DNA of 45,082 nt from Mnemiopsis leidyi (lineage: Eukaryota; Ctenophora; Tentaculata; Lobata; Bolinopsidae). Both the position numbers and the translations under genes were made by a program. The notes beneath the pieces are model-generated. The model was not told where the DNA came from, made no database searches, and worked only from the letters and a program-made list of their open reading frames with translations. This document shows, in pieces, positions 1 through 12,200 of the stretch. Each line of letters begins with the position of its first letter. The stretch's first letter is position 1. The stretch spans positions 32,058 to 77,139 of the forward strand of contig JH153190.1 in NCBI GenBank assembly GCA_000226015.1. The letters are read 5' to 3'.

Positions 1-2060
1 ATTGTCTGCTCCATTTTGAAGCAAAAAGTCAGTAGTTATAGATCATGTGGGAATCCTTTTTCTCAGAAGTTCCTGTTTTCAGCAATTCTGACTTAGACAA
101 TTAATTTGCTCAGAACAGCTGCACTTTGTCACTAGGCTTCAATTATCACTATTGGATATCATAACACAACTCATTTGCATTCAGAAGAACTTGGTCTTAA
201 TACTTCAACTGTGCCAAAAAACAGTAAAAAGTCAGAAATCTGATGAAATTAGAAGCAATATATGATCATAGTAGCTGGGCTGTCAGAGCCATGGGCTTTG
301 ACAACTAGTTTCAGATGCATGAATAAATTCCATAAGGAAATGTTGTATTGATGAAATTTGACACAAGGAAACCTAATTGGGTTCCACATTTCAGCAAAAA
401 GTCGCTCAAAGAAAATGTACAATATGATGAGGGATTTTTAACAGTCAACACAGCCAATATGAAGTTGTTTTCTTATAGATATCTAAATTTAAGTCAACAC
501 TATGGTGTCTTATCAAAATCAAAGATCATGTGTGCTTAAATTCAGTAAACAGTCAATCCTAATGAAGTTTGAGCTTTTCTATAACTAAAAGTCATTTTGA
601 GCTGAAATCTGGCACACAGATGGATATGATGTTGTGATATCTATGAAAGCATGTATACTAACAATATAGGACATACATTTATTAGCTACAGTGCCAGTTT
701 GCAGCAAAAAATGACGATTTTCCCTAAGATTAAGGTCACATTTACTGATTTTAGGAACACAAACCCCCATTCACTTTAAACTCAGGACAGCTATAACAAG
801 AATTAGCTTTGCTTTTAACCATTCAAGCCTGTATCACGACGTGCTGTTATTCAGTAAAATGTGACTTTTAAAACGATCTGGAAACATGCAGTCATTTTCG
901 CTGATTCTTGGCACTGCAGCCTATCTTATGATTTATGGAATTGGACAGTCAAGGCATTTAAGGGCTTGCAGACACTCTTAAAGCTCATGAGTGTGCCAAC
1001 TTACAGTAAAAATGACCTTTTTCCAAAAAAGTCTCCATTTGCTGATTTTAAGCACATAATTTTCCCCAATTTGTGAATAAATCTTTGTGGTAGCGGATAT
1101 CCTGGCATAGTTAACAGGTCTTGATATTAGGTTATGGTTAATAACAGACAAAATGACTTGTTCACCTTGCATAAATATTAGGCTCAGCAGGATAGTCAAA
1201 ACAGCTGAATTTTGGCACTTATCAAGTTAATTTGGACCTCAATTGTTTGTGTATGGGATATCACATATATATCATCTGTAATTGTTGTTTACCTCATACT
1301 TATGGATCTAGAAATGATGAGTTTCTATTTTTCCACCAATTTATCTAAGTGACTGATTTGCTGATTTTGGGAACACTGATATTGATTTGATATAACATAT
1401 GCGCAGGTAATGCAGTCTTCTAATTGATTGATACCACATGGAATGTTATTGGTCAGGGAACTTGAATTGAAAGAGGGCTTATTTTGTGTTGAAATTGTTG
1501 TTAAATGAGCTAATGGGTGAAATACCAAGCAAAAACATAAGTGACTTTGTGCTGATATTTGGCACTTAGAGGAATGGGGATGACCTTGAACAGGCACTCA
1601 AGCCATTGGCAGCTTAATAAGGTCGGTAGAGCCTCCTCAATATGGCTAGTCTCTCACTGGTGGACGACTTATTATGCTTAATTAACAGACAAAAATGACT
1701 GTTTTACTGAATTTTGGCACATATTGGAACTAAATTAAGTCATTAAGTACTGAAACAAGTCACTCAGCACCGGACATCAATATTGCAGGTAGGCCCTTCC
1801 GATTATACATTCCATAACTTCTCATTTGGTTGGATTCAGTCAAAAAGTGGTTTGCTGATTTTTAGCACACAGTTTAAACGCCCATAAGTCCCAAAATACT
1901 GAATTAGGAACATCATGCTTTCAAAATATAATAGATTGATCCTTTTGCTGTAACCTAAGAGTTTTCAAGTAGTAGCACTTTAAGAGTGTCTATGACTTTT
2001 TCCTTGTTAAAGGCACCTGACTTTAAAAAAAGGCCAAATCAGCAAAAACGACCACTTAAA
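1..2060. repeat. Degenerate tandem array, period about 140-200 bp
   Basis: A loosely conserved core recurs along this stretch: a CAG(T/C)AAAAA(G/T)TGAC-like block followed closely by TGCTGATTTTNGGCAC. I see versions near 220, 394, 545, 590, 703, 850, 1005, 1147, 1345, 1530, 1686, 1837 and 2038, spaced about 140-200 bp. No reading frame persists between copies and the short open frames here share no protein features, so I take it as an old satellite-like array rather than coding DNA. The unit boundaries and true period are uncertain because the copies are strongly diverged. Confidence 0.5.
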
Positions 2061-2424
2061 AAAAACGTGTCCAGAACAACATTTAACAATTAAGTTTAGT
2101 TGAAGACCAACCACTGTCACAGAATTTACGTGCTGTCATGCAGAACAGTTGAGTGGAGGGGTAGAGCAATAATTTGCCCCAACTCCCAAATTACTGAAAT
2201 TATAATTTTGTCATTATAAAGATTGGCCTTCATGTTTGTTACACAGCAAAAATCTTGCAACCAGCAGTCTTTAGTAACAGATTCCAAGCAGTTATTAAGG
2301 TACTTAAGATAGTAATTTCAACACTTCCCTCCAACCAAGGAGACTACTTCGGATAGATGCTATTGACATCCATAAAGCTCATGCATGCATTTGCATGCTT
2401 CTTCAGGGCCAAAGGATAGTAGTC

Positions 2425-2465
2425 CCTCTCTACCCAGTTAAGTAGTCCCTCTCTACCCAGTGATT
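2425..2465. repeat. Short direct duplication, about 22 bp
   Basis: The block AGTAGTCCCTCTCTACCCAG occurs twice head to tail with a two-base spacer, just before the LINE fragment. It may mark the LINE insertion junction or be a simple replication-slippage duplication. Confidence 0.7.
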
Positions 2466-2485
2466 TTTACAAAAATTAGCATTAA

Positions 2486-3082
2486 ATATGTACTATCCAA
2501 TTTACAATTTACTCTTGTATTAAAGAAGCTAATCGAATGATTGCCTGGATTTCAAGAATAATTGTTAATAAGGATAAGTTTGTTATGTTAAATGTCTATA
2601 AGACTTTGATACGCCCTAGGCTAGAATACTGTGTTCAATTGTGGAACCCAAAAGCTTGCCATGGAAATTGGTCAATTATCCTTGATCTTGAGAGTGTGCA
2701 GCGTAAATTTACCTGCTTAATCAATGAAATTGGCGCACTTCCCTACAGCAAGCGTTTGAATGAATTAAAGCTTACTACTCTAGCTGAGAGAAGAGATAGA
2801 GGTAACCTTATAGAGACATTTCAAATTGTAAATGGGTTAGTAGATTACGGACAAAATGTTTTTAGACTAAGTAGATCTGGTAGTAATATTGTCAGTAAGT
2901 CCTACAAAATCGGACCTGTGAAAAATTCAAAGTTTATTGCAGTTCCAAGTTTATTGTGTGTTAAGCCTTTTTGGAACCACCTTCCCGTTTATGTTAAGAA
3001 CTCATCAAGTGTTGATATGTTTAAAGCTAACCTAGAAAGCTATAAGAAACAGTGCATTAATATAAATGAAAATTACTTTTGA
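2486..3082 (+). pseudogene. LINE reverse transcriptase, C-terminal end (5'-truncated)
   Basis: The open frame starts without a methionine at about 2486 and runs to the stop at 3080-3082, about 198 codons. It matches the thumb and C-terminal region of CR1/jockey-type non-LTR reverse transcriptases: CIKEANRMIAWISR, then YKTLIRPRLEYCVQLWNP, then a VQRKFT block and LTTLAERRDRGNLIETFQIVNG. The YxxLIRPxLEYxVxLW and LxxRRxRGDLIExF motifs are the family hallmarks. Endonuclease and catalytic palm (YxDD) regions are missing, so this is a 5'-truncated dead copy, as is usual for LINEs. The retained frame suggests a fairly young insertion. Recognition rests on memory of the family, not on a search. Confidence 0.85.
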
Positions 3083-3383
3083 GATGGTTCAAGGGTTTTG
3101 TTGGAAAAGATTGAAGGTACGCCCTATTGGCAGAGTAAGGAGAAACACAATGTGTATTTAATGGAAACCCTTATGTTGCCAGAAAGCAGAACATAAATAT
3201 TTCAATTGTCTATCAGACATAAGCTATTATGAGCATAGAGGCTCAAATGGTTTTTATTTTAATTCATTATTGTTAATTGACTCGCACCATGATGCAGGTG
3301 CATTGAGTGTAGATAGAATACACATTTATTTTTGACTATCTGTGATGATTAAATATGTAATAATTCTTATCTTATCTTCTTTT
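3083..3383 (+). mobile_element. LINE 3' untranslated tail
   Basis: Non-coding sequence after the LINE stop codon, ending in a short TTATC/TTCTTATCTTATCT repeat near 3362-3383. CR1-like elements typically end in short tandem repeats rather than poly(A), so I place the 3' end of the insertion here. No clear target duplication was found, as expected for a truncated copy. Confidence 0.5.
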
Positions 3384-3718
3384 CATGCCCAGACAACACG
3401 AAATTCCACCTGATCATTTTAAATACCACATCAAAAAACATCAATCATGACGTAAGTTACAGCAAACGAATCATTTCACATTTGACATTTAAACCAATAC
3501 GCATTCATATTTGCATATCAAATATTTGCACATCCCCTTGCCATTTGGATAAATCGTTGACATCTGAATCAAGGATACAAGGATACAAATATATAGTTAA
3601 TTTATTGTACAATTACAATAGTTGTAAATCTGAAACCTAGAATCAAAGAACGAGAAAGTTTTATGTAAAAACAAAGGTGGCCTCCCCTTCTGTGATTGTC
3701 ACACAGTCATTGTTAATC

Positions 3719-3821
3719 TTGTAGGTTGATAACCTACTGTCGCGGCCATCACGCGCTGTCACGCATTTCTGGCCTGGCGACATGAATTTCGAAGAAATTC
3801 TAGACGCGCATCGCCCGTTGA
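3719..3821 (+). mobile_element. Short inverted-repeat element, family 2, copy A
   Basis: A 103-bp element bounded exactly by the 8-bp direct repeat TGTTAATC (3711-3718 and 3822-3829). It begins TTGTAGGTTGATAACCTAC, itself a hairpin (GTAGGTT/AACCTAC), and ends in GCGCATCGCCCGTTGA. Inside is a second hairpin, GAATTTC-GAA-GAAATTC, absent from copy B. Two further copies are at 39886 and 40224. There is no coding capacity, so it is non-autonomous. An 8-bp target duplication is typical of hAT transposons; the superfamily is inferred. Confidence 0.85.
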
Positions 3822-4058
3822 TGTTAATCATGATGGATTAAAAAACGAGGACAACATCAAACTCAACATTTGCAATCAATTAAGGTAGACTCTGGTCAGG
3901 GGTGGAGGAACATGCTAAAAACTGGGGGGACATTTCATTTAAAAAATTCAGTATTGAGTATGCTCAGTCTCACTCCACGGGGCTTAGCGCCACCTTGCTC
4001 GGACGCCTAGTGTGATCGTTAATTTACCCAAAAACATGGACATGGACTTTGAATAAAT

Positions 4059-4169
4059 TTGACGAGATTATATCCGTCTAACGTTCTTTAGCTGCGCGGC
4101 GTGAGTCGGGTATCACCGCGTGAGTCGCAAGTCGGGTATCACCAATCACCGCGGGTATCACCGCGACAA
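4059..4169 (+). mobile_element. Short inverted-repeat element, family 1, copy a
   Basis: It begins TTGACGAGATTATATCCGTC and ends in a GGGTATCACCGCGACAA terminus. The 3' part contains extra tandem copies of the GTCGGGTATCACC and GGGTATCACCGCG blocks, making it longer than its relatives. The flanks GAATAAAT and GGATTAAT agree at 6 of 8 bases and look like a worn 8-bp target duplication. Confidence 0.75.
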
Positions 4170-4282
4170 GGATTAATTGGTGTTTTTCTTTTGATTTTCC
4201 AGACAGTTGAAGTTTCATCGGCCCCTGCAGTCGAAAATTATTGATAAGCAAATTTTAAGCTGATTTTGAACCATTTTGACAA

Positions 4283-4346
4283 ATGACGAGATGATATCCA
4301 AACTGCGAGCCGCGCGCGAGTCGGGTACAGGGTAACACCTCGTTAA
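4283..4346 (+). mobile_element. Short inverted-repeat element, family 1, copy b
   Basis: A 64-bp copy starting ATGACGAGATGATATCC and ending GGTAACACCTCGTTAA. It lacks the internal CGTCTAACGTT segment. It is flanked by an exact 8-bp duplication, TTTGACAA, at 4275-4282 and 4347-4354. Confidence 0.85.
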
Positions 4347-4481
4347 TTTGACAATAGAGCTTGGTTGTTTTAGAATCTTTCAGGAGCCCCTTCACCCTTC
4401 AGTAAAACTGTAAAAGCCTGGCATGGGTACAGGTGTAAGAAAATATAATATAAAAATATTTTGTGTCTAGAAAAGATTTCG

Positions 4482-4574
4482 TTGACGAGATGATATCCGT
4501 CTAACGTTCTAACGAAACGAGGAGAGCCGAAAATTGCATTGCGAGCCGCGCGCGGTCGGGTAACATCTCGACAA
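4482..4574 (+). mobile_element. Short inverted-repeat element, family 1, copy c
   Basis: A 93-bp copy beginning TTGACGAGATGATATCCGTC and ending GGGTAACATCTCGACAA. The two ends are imperfect inverted repeats of each other (about 13 of 17 positions). The flanks AGATTTCG and ATATCTTG agree at only 5 of 8 bases, so the target duplication is decayed or absent. Confidence 0.75.
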
Positions 4575-4689
4575 ATATCTTGAAGCAATTTGCACTAGAT
4601 ACTTAAAGAAATGGCAAGGTCTGACCATTAATCCATTACTGTCAGTGTTCTCTATAGGAAGAAAGATTACTTCCTTCAGCTTCGGGACT

Positions 4690-5710
4690 CGGGTTAAACC
4701 TGAAAAGACTGACGGACTTATACAAGCTCCTTCAGGTGACTAAAGGGTACACCCTTAAGACCAGCGAGGACCCCAAAGTAAGGGAGGATTACAAAAGCAG
4801 GGAAGCTGGGAAGAAGCACAGAAAGGAAGTAGCCGGTGGGGTACACTAATGCAAATGAACTGAGTGCAAGAGAGAGGGACTTGTACTTCAGAGAGCTGGT
4901 TGGAGTCACAGTGAAGGGCAGAATGGGCCTAGGATGGAAGAAGACCACCTCCAGTAGGAAAGAACAGCTGAAGGAAATGGTGGAGCAGATCTCAGAACAT
5001 GATTTGCTTTTGACACTAGTGGATAAAGTAGTCCAGGGAAAACTCCTTACGCGTGGGAAAACACCATGCAACTAGACCTTGGAACAATCTTATCTACAAC
5101 TATGCTATATGATGAGCCCATCTCTTCTTAAGTTCCATCTGAACTCTATTCACGATGTTGCCCACACTCCAGCTAATATGAGCCTTTGGAACCTGGCAGA
5201 AATAGGAAACTGTTCACTTTGCGGATGGAGGCATTGTAACATCAAGCATATCCTAGCTGTTTGTAATTTTTCTCTGAACAACAAACGATTCAACTGGAGG
5301 CACGATAACGTTTTAAGAGTTATCGCAAAGGCCCTACCGGATCAAACAGAGAAGTTCAACAGAAAGGAAATTGAAACCCCTGTATGCAGTTGGACAGGCT
5401 TCAGATCTTCTAAAGGAACATACAGAAAACTGGATCAAGAAGGAGATCCCACTAGCTGGTGCAACGGACTGGAAAATCATTTGGGATGAAGACGAATGTC
5501 CTGAACAGTTTCCCCAGCATATATACTGCACTGCTGAGTGGAGTTGACTGTGGGTGATGAGAGCAACTTCAGTGACCAAGTAGCACGTAATAAGAAGCAC
5601 GCTACAACAGAGAGCTTATACCAGGATTGCTTGGCAAGGATGGAAAGCTCGGCTCTTTACGGTAGAGATTGGGTGTAGAGGCTTTTGGCATCATAACTTA
5701 CCAGCTCTAT
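4690..5710 (+). pseudogene. Decayed LINE polymerase C-terminal region
   Basis: Several shifted frames together read as the C-terminal part of a LINE polymerase. The frame at 4836-5075 gives ARERDLYFRELVG, WKK and a VDKVVQGK block. It passes by frameshift into the frame at 5079-5489, which contains a zinc-knuckle-like C-x2-C-x8-H-x4-C and the RFNWRHDNVLRVIAK block. The latter is a hallmark (RYTWRHDxVL) of a LINE group common in invertebrates. Further frameshifts and stops follow after about residue 80 of that frame. It belongs to a different family from the LINE at 2486 and is older. Confidence 0.75.
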
Positions 5711-6517
5711 TAAACTACTCCTCGTGACATAAAGGGTAAAGAAAACCGTATCGGAAGAGGCGGCACTAGTTGCTCTCAAATGTTCCTATGCTATCTCGTT
5801 AGCACGTGACAACAAGAAATTGAGTCCCAGCTATGACATTGCAAAAAGACCGTTTCTTAACTCCATCAACTGAGTGAGCTGAGAGTTGGGCGGCCCATAA
5901 AACATGTTTAAAGCCACGCCCGGAATCACAAGTGCCGGGAAGTTCAGAGATGGAGTTAACCAGATGTATAAAAGGAGTTGCTATCGAAAGATATAGAACT
6001 CAGGTACCTAATATCTATACCTTGATATTTTATGTAGTATTTTCTCAGTATCACAAGTCAGGAAAACCCAATAGAGGGACAAAGAGATTGACTCAAATGT
6101 TGTTGTTAGAATTAGAATTGTTAAAATAGAAGTGAGACACAAGAATTCCAACATGATCATCAAAAGTATGTACAGATTTTGCGAGTGTAATAAATATTCG
6201 ATATTTATTTAAATATCGCGTAGTACTAGTAGTAGCACAACTTTTGTCGCACATTTATGCACACGGCTTCATCATTAATGAGTAACACCTCTCGTATAAA
6301 ATCGTAATACTAGCCCAAAGTGAGACTGACAAATCACCAGCTTATCATCACGGCAGAAACACTCAGCTATGTCACATCTTATAACTCATAAGTTTCTTTA
6401 TCTTTTTGTAATAAACTTAGAGAAACAGATAAACAGATCCAACTAATCCACGATTTTGAAGTGTACAACATCAATACTCTTTGATAGAACTTTTCCTTGC
6501 AATATGCGTGTCTTATC
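5710..6517. other. Stretch without a recognised gene
   Basis: The 3' flank of the decayed LINE, then AT-rich sequence. The open frames here are short, lack splice-site support and were not recognised. A palindromic AAATATCGAATATTT-like patch occurs near 6190-6215. Confidence 0.5.
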
Positions 6518-6604
6518 TTGACGAGATTATACCTGTAGAACGTTCAAACTTCAACGTTGCAACGTTCAGCTTTGAGCTGCGAGAGTTTGGTGTAACCGCG
6601 ACAA
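6518..6604 (+). mobile_element. Short inverted-repeat element, family 1, copy d
   Basis: A diverged 87-bp copy: it begins TTGACGAGATTATACCTG, has AACGTTGCAACGTT in the middle and ends GTGTAACCGCGACAA. No matching 8-bp flanks remain (GTCTTATC and GTCACGAA), so it is probably an old insertion. Confidence 0.65.
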
Positions 6605-8900
6605 GTCACGAAACTTGCATGTCAGGAATAGATAAAATCCAATGAATTGAAGGACTCACATAAGTTCTATTGAAGTGCTACATGCTTGGTTAATACGCAC
6701 AAAAATAATTCAATATACAGTCGATCATTTCGGAGATCCACACAACGGTGTAGGAAGTTAACAAAACAGTATATCAACATGGACACAGAACATCTATCTC
6801 TTCACCGATTATAACTCCAATATTATAACTCCAATAAAATCACTTTCTTGTACTTCATTAAGCACAAGTTCAGGCAAGCCATTGGGTCGAGTAAGCTCTG
6901 AAAATGCATTATATCAAACACAATCTGGTCAGGCATGAAAAATAAAGGAGCTTGCATCAGCTTTGCCAAAATTTTTTCAATTTTTTGTATGTGTCTTTGT
7001 TAAGAAATTTTTAGGTCCTAAAAATCAGCATGAATAAGAGCTGTGCAGTTGCATCACTTGCTTGTTTCAAAAATGTCCGACCACATTATGTTTGATAAAA
7101 ATTATTTTTACAGAACCAGAGATTAAGTCAAGTCCGAACTTGATCTAAACACAATTGATAATGATACGTACTCATGTGACCACATGAAAGAGCTTGAAGT
7201 TATCTCTAAAACGACCAAAATTGATTCCTGAAAAATAAAGAATCACTCATGAAGTCGTTTTACAATTACATCATTATATTAGATAATAATGAAACAAATT
7301 ATAGAATATCATATCATTGTAATGTTTAACAATAAATCCAAAAACTTCTTCCGCTCAACGATAAAATCCCAGGACTGTGTAATGAAAAACACGTTTTATC
7401 GATAAAAAGGTGAAATCTGAAGTATCACGGAACCGAATATCCAGGTCGTGGGTAAAACTTGTCAACACCAGACGTTGGAGACAGAGTTCACGTGAAGACT
7501 GAAGAGGCAAGAAAGATGAAAAGGACATGAAACTAATACAATTACAGTCCGGCCTTTTATCGTTGAAAATTTGAATTTCGGACAGCCACAAGGTACTTGA
7601 CGTGCAATTCACACCGTAATCAAATTTTAGGTAATCAAAAGCCGAAAAGGACAAAAAACGAAGATTTTTAACTCTAGCCTTAGGTTTAATATATCATAAG
7701 ATACTAATAGACACTACATGCGCAATTCCAGACGAGGCAAGATAACGCATGAATATATTCTATTATTATATTAAGTTCTAAAATATTATCTGAATTTTTG
7801 GTTCTGAATTCAAGCAAGTGGAAAGCCACGAAATCATATAAAATTTAGAAGTTGTTATATATATTTATCAAAATTTGAAAATAAAATAAAAATACTGCCG
7901 CACAAAGCCGTACAAAGCCTCGAATTATATTATGCTTTATCATAACAATCACTCGACTTCACCCACAGTACTTTCTTTAAACAAAATGGAAGAAATCACA
8001 ATAAATTTCTAAGTCGTTGGAATCTCAAACTCAAAGCTACAAGTACTACATCGATTAGTGTCTTTGACAAAAATTCTTACTTAGTAAAGCTAAGTTTTTA
8101 AAGAATTCTTGGAAGGCCAAGATATGGCTTAGTATATTGGTGATCAGCGACCAAAAACTTCCAACATAGACATACATGGCTAAGTCCCACAGTGGTTACG
8201 AAAAAGCTATGGAAATAAGCAATTTTAAGCGATAACCAATGGTTGCTCATCTTTATCAACTATTGGTTAACAAACAGCTGTGAAAATGGACAATTTGAGG
8301 TGATAACCTATTTCTACTCATGGTCATTTTGTTAAGGCTACACACATCATCTACGCAAACAGTTACTTAAACGCATCGTAAGTTCAAGACATCAACCTCA
8401 TCATAATTGTCATAACTTTGGAACAGCCATATCAGCTAGCGAGTTATGGTGTGTTTATTAATTAATTAATCAATTAATTTATTAATTAATAAATCACCTT
8501 AGCACAGCAAAATTGGATAGAAAACCATGCTGCCCTCACATCTAAGGTAGTGCGCGGTATGAGATGCTGGGACAGCAATATTTTAGAATAAATGTAAGAC
8601 TACGAGTAGTCCTTCCATCGAGATAAGCAAACCAAATAAACCAGTTTTTATGCTGTGCAAGAATAATTGTTTGGCCGAAAATCTTGGTTAACCTTCTTCT
8701 TTTACAGTAAAAATCGCTGCATACACCTGTCTCCTTACTTTCATGAAAAATTCTGATGAAATACTCAATTATGTTTAATTGCTCCCCTTCGCTAGCTCAA
8801 ACAAAAACATCCCAAATTTTAAAGTAAGCGAAATAGAAATATTAAGTTAAACCCTGCAAGTTACACCGTTACATCTTGGATAAAATTTCACGATTTTCAG
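6605..8900. other. AT-rich stretch, no gene recognised
   Basis: About 2.3 kb downstream of the NDNF-like gene. One minus-strand open frame of about 99 codons (7355-7654) starts at a non-ATG codon, has no splice-site or motif support and is probably chance. A palindromic run built from TTAATTAAT units lies at about 8455-8498. Nothing else is identifiable. Confidence 0.5.
8455..8498. repeat. Palindromic TTAATTAAT repeat
   Basis: Overlapping AATTAAT/ATTAATT units make a self-complementary AT-only run that could form a hairpin. It is probably a simple repeat. Confidence 0.7.
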
Positions 8901-8917
8901 TGAAAGAAATTTACAAG

Positions 8918-8923
8918 TTTATT
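8918..8923 (-). terminator. Poly(A) signal of the NDNF-like gene
   Basis: AATAAA on the minus strand, about 40 nt downstream of the stop codon at 8962-8964, a normal position for the cleavage and polyadenylation signal of this transcript. Confidence 0.6.
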
Positions 8924-8961
8924 CGGTAAACAAACAGGGCGAAGTTCCGCAGCTGGTGCCG

Positions 8962-9291
8962 CTACGAAGTATCTGAATTAGTAGTTATATACTGAGACTG
9001 GGAGTACGCCATGGGCAGGTAGTAAATGCGGCGTGCTCGGTCGTAAGTCCACGCTATCACGTCCACGTGGTACTCTGTCCCGGGTTTCAGGTTCCGGACG
9101 ATAGAGAGGACCCGACTCCGGGGCGCCGCCACGAAACACATCTCGACGGTGTCAGGACCGCGGAGCAGCGCCACGGAGCAGCGGGAACCATGGTAACTGC
9201 ACTTGTGGGAGTGAGCGTCGGTCGGGATCATGTACACGCAGTATTTGATAGTCTGGAACGGGTTGTCGGACGGCAACTCAGCTGGCAGCCA
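8962..9291 (-). CDS. NDNF-like exon 6 (last): fibronectin III domain
   Basis: Residues 180-288 and the stop. The acceptor used is TTTCAG before TGGCTG; this joins GLS to WLPAE and rebuilds a normal FN3 B-strand. Another AG (AAAAATCAG, 18 nt upstream) would give TCG-TAA, an immediate stop, so it is rejected as the main site. The exon carries YCVYM, several cysteines and the LKPGTEYHVDV FN3 signature. Confidence 0.8.
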   Translation of the reverse strand, partial: WLPAELPSDNPFQTIKYCVYMIPTDAHSHKCSYHGSRCSVALLRGPDTVEMCFVAAPRSRVLSIVRNLKPGTEYHVDVIAWTYDRARRIYYLPMAYSQSQYITTNSDTS

Positions 9292-12200
9292 CTGAAATGC
9301 GAACTTAGTTACTGATTTTTACTTTTCACTCTATTAAACTTTGAAATTAAGATGAAATAATTGTAACGTTTTTAATTGTAACTCTAACTAAGTAATGTGG
9401 TGACATTGGACGTCGTACGAAGTTTTATTAAAAGACGTCGTACTGTTTATTAAAAGTCGTACTGTTTATTAAAAGTCGTACTGTTTATTAAAAGTCGTAC
9501 TGTTTATTAAAAGTCGTACTGTTTATTAAAAGTACGTACTGTTTATTAAAAGTCGTACTGTTTATTAAAAGTCGTACTGTTTATTAAAAGTCGTACTGCT
9601 TATTGACTTCCACAGAAACACGGAGACGCGGGGGAGATACAGACTGATAATATGTGGAAATAATGCATTATAGGGTTTTCTAGAGAAAGCTGGGGAGGGG
9701 GTGTAATCAGACTCCTCAAAGTCCGCTGACATGTAAAGCAGGTCCGGTAGATCCAGCTGGGCTGAGAGTGGACATAGTCCTGCTCTCCCGGTTACTCTGA
9801 AAGAGTGTTAGAACTCTCAGAACACGCCCAGGCTCCCACTATCTCTCTTCCCTCTTCCATCATTAAATTTTGTAGATTAATGAACACTGCTTGGAGAGCA
9901 CCACTCCTATCAGTCTTATCACTGCTCCCAGAAAAAATCATTTTCTTATCAAGCGAACTTTTTGTCAAGTTTTAACTCAATTATGGCCCAACAAATCAAT
10001 AGAACGGCGGAAATATTTTACGGCCCAGGTCCAGAGAATCAGGGAAACCCCACTTTTTGTTTTTATCAGTCACTTCAAAATTAATTCATTCAAAACAATT
10101 CAAATGGCAGGGGCGTTTTCCCATGGAGATAGGAAAAATAGAGATTATAAAACTGTTGTTGCAATTTTCCCTGGATCAAACAGAGCCAAAAACTTGTGAA
10201 CTCTGACAAGATGCCTTTAAATGTCATTTTCTGAAGCCCTCCCATTCCCCCAACCACAAAATACTTTTATGAGCCCATTTTTCCGACTGCAGGTACTCGA
10301 ACAGAAGGCCTAGAGACATATCATAGAGATTAGCGATTTCGTAATGGTGGGCCCGGAAAACTTGATTCCGGTTCATAATTAAGAATAACCGATATGAATG
10401 ATTTTTAGCAATCGAGTTAATGTGATAAAAATTCTATTTTTAAATGCATGATGCCACATACTAAATTCTCTAGATTCCAACGAGCGTAATGAAATCATTA
10501 CAGCAATGAATTAGGAATTTAGGACAAAATCTAACACCACCTAATGAAAAATTTGGCATAATGAAATACCAATGCAATTATTCATAAGGTATCACCTTAT
10601 TGCGATGGCCAATGCAATGTGGCCTGAGCCGATGTTACCTGAATAACCATCTCTCTCGACCCCGATATAACCTTTAACAGAGAAGATAATGAATTATCGA
10701 TTGTTGATGACGGAAGCAGGATTGACAGCGGCCCGTGAGAGGGGGACTCCCACACACGGCCCCACGGGGGAGCCTGGCACAATGGGTACGTGACGTCTAC
10801 AAATGGAGGAGGCTCGGTTATCCGTTATCTTGGATTATCGTGGGTAAACTCCATGGTTTGCAACAAGGAGTAGGACTAGTGTTTTTTTTTCTGGAACAGG
10901 CGAATTGAATTGGGAAGTCCATTGTCGAAGAGCAAGCAAGTAGGAGAGGCTGAGTAGAAGCGCACAGTGAAAACAGAACGATAAAACAAGCAGTAAAGCA
11001 ATAAATCAGAAAATAAATATATTACTTCAACAGTTTTAACTCACCGAAAGTCCGACTTGTGTTTTTGAGGTAAATCTGTCGTCGTGAAGAATGCAGGTGT
11101 CGTCAGGAAGGACCGGGGGCTGGCGGTATTCCTTAGTACTGCCTGAAAAGTAAAGTATAAAGATCGGTATTCCTTAGTACTGCCTGAAAAGTAAAGTATA
11201 AAGATCGGTATTCCTTAGTACTGCCTGAAAAGTAAAGTATAAAGATCGTGGACTTTATCAATATCGTATAGCTTAAATGAGTCAAATATACTTACAACTT
11301 ACATTGCCATGTTGATACAATTACATTATCATTGGAAAAGATATAAATTTTAAAAGAATTAAGGGCGTCAACGGTCTATTAGTTAAAAAAGAAGGGTATA
11401 ATTATAAGGGCGTCGACGGTCTATTAATTTAAAAGAAAAGGTTTAAGTTAATTAGAAACTTACCTAAAATCTGATAATCCGCTTCACCACACGGAGTTCT
11501 CTCGGCTTTAACCTGAGAGCGATAAAATTTAAATTCCAAGAAAAGACGAATCCCGGACGTGGACATAAATACAACTGTTTTACTTTGGGAACAGTCGACA
11601 TACTTTGACCTAGACCGGTACAAAGGATGAAATGTAATGGAATTGAATTACGAAATACTATATTTTTTGCTGGAAACACGACTCAGCGGTGGTCTGTGAG
11701 GCGTGACAATTTCAGATAAGCGACCAGCAGGTGCCGAAGACTTTGAGTTTAAATTGAATAAAGCGGTGAGAGCGCTTGCCTTCCCACATCACTTACAGGA
11801 TCAAGGTGCAAGCCGGAGCTTATCTTCCGTCTTGCAGGGTCGAAATTTCAGAGTGAAAGAGAAACTTACGGTAGGGCGTAAAACCCTTTGATGGGATGGA
11901 ATAGGGGGACAAAGCCCGTGGATCGACAAATACAGGATGGGCTTTTAATTCAGATTAAAAACCCATCTTGTATATGATATTCTTCAAGAGCCCAGAGATC
12001 GGTGCTAGTCACTTTGTGACTGCTCGTATAATCACAAGAAGTTCTGTAAAACACCTAAGATAAAAACGAGTGAAGTGTGGCTGTTAAATGTTGCGACTCT
12101 GGTGTCGCCATTGAATTGGATGTAGCAATATTCTTACAAATAGATTTTAGTACAACTGTACTTAAAATAATAGTGTAGAACTGTACTTACAATAATAGTA

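Noticed and set aside
4370-4588. Minus-strand frame with LDGYHLVNEIF, resembling KLDGYHLVNSVF at 40726-40941
   Set aside because: The shared peptide is only the translation of the family 1 element present in both places, not a protein family.
9437-9608. Regular repeat resembling a CRISPR array
   Set aside because: Units are contiguous without unique spacers and the DNA is animal nuclear; it is a minisatellite.
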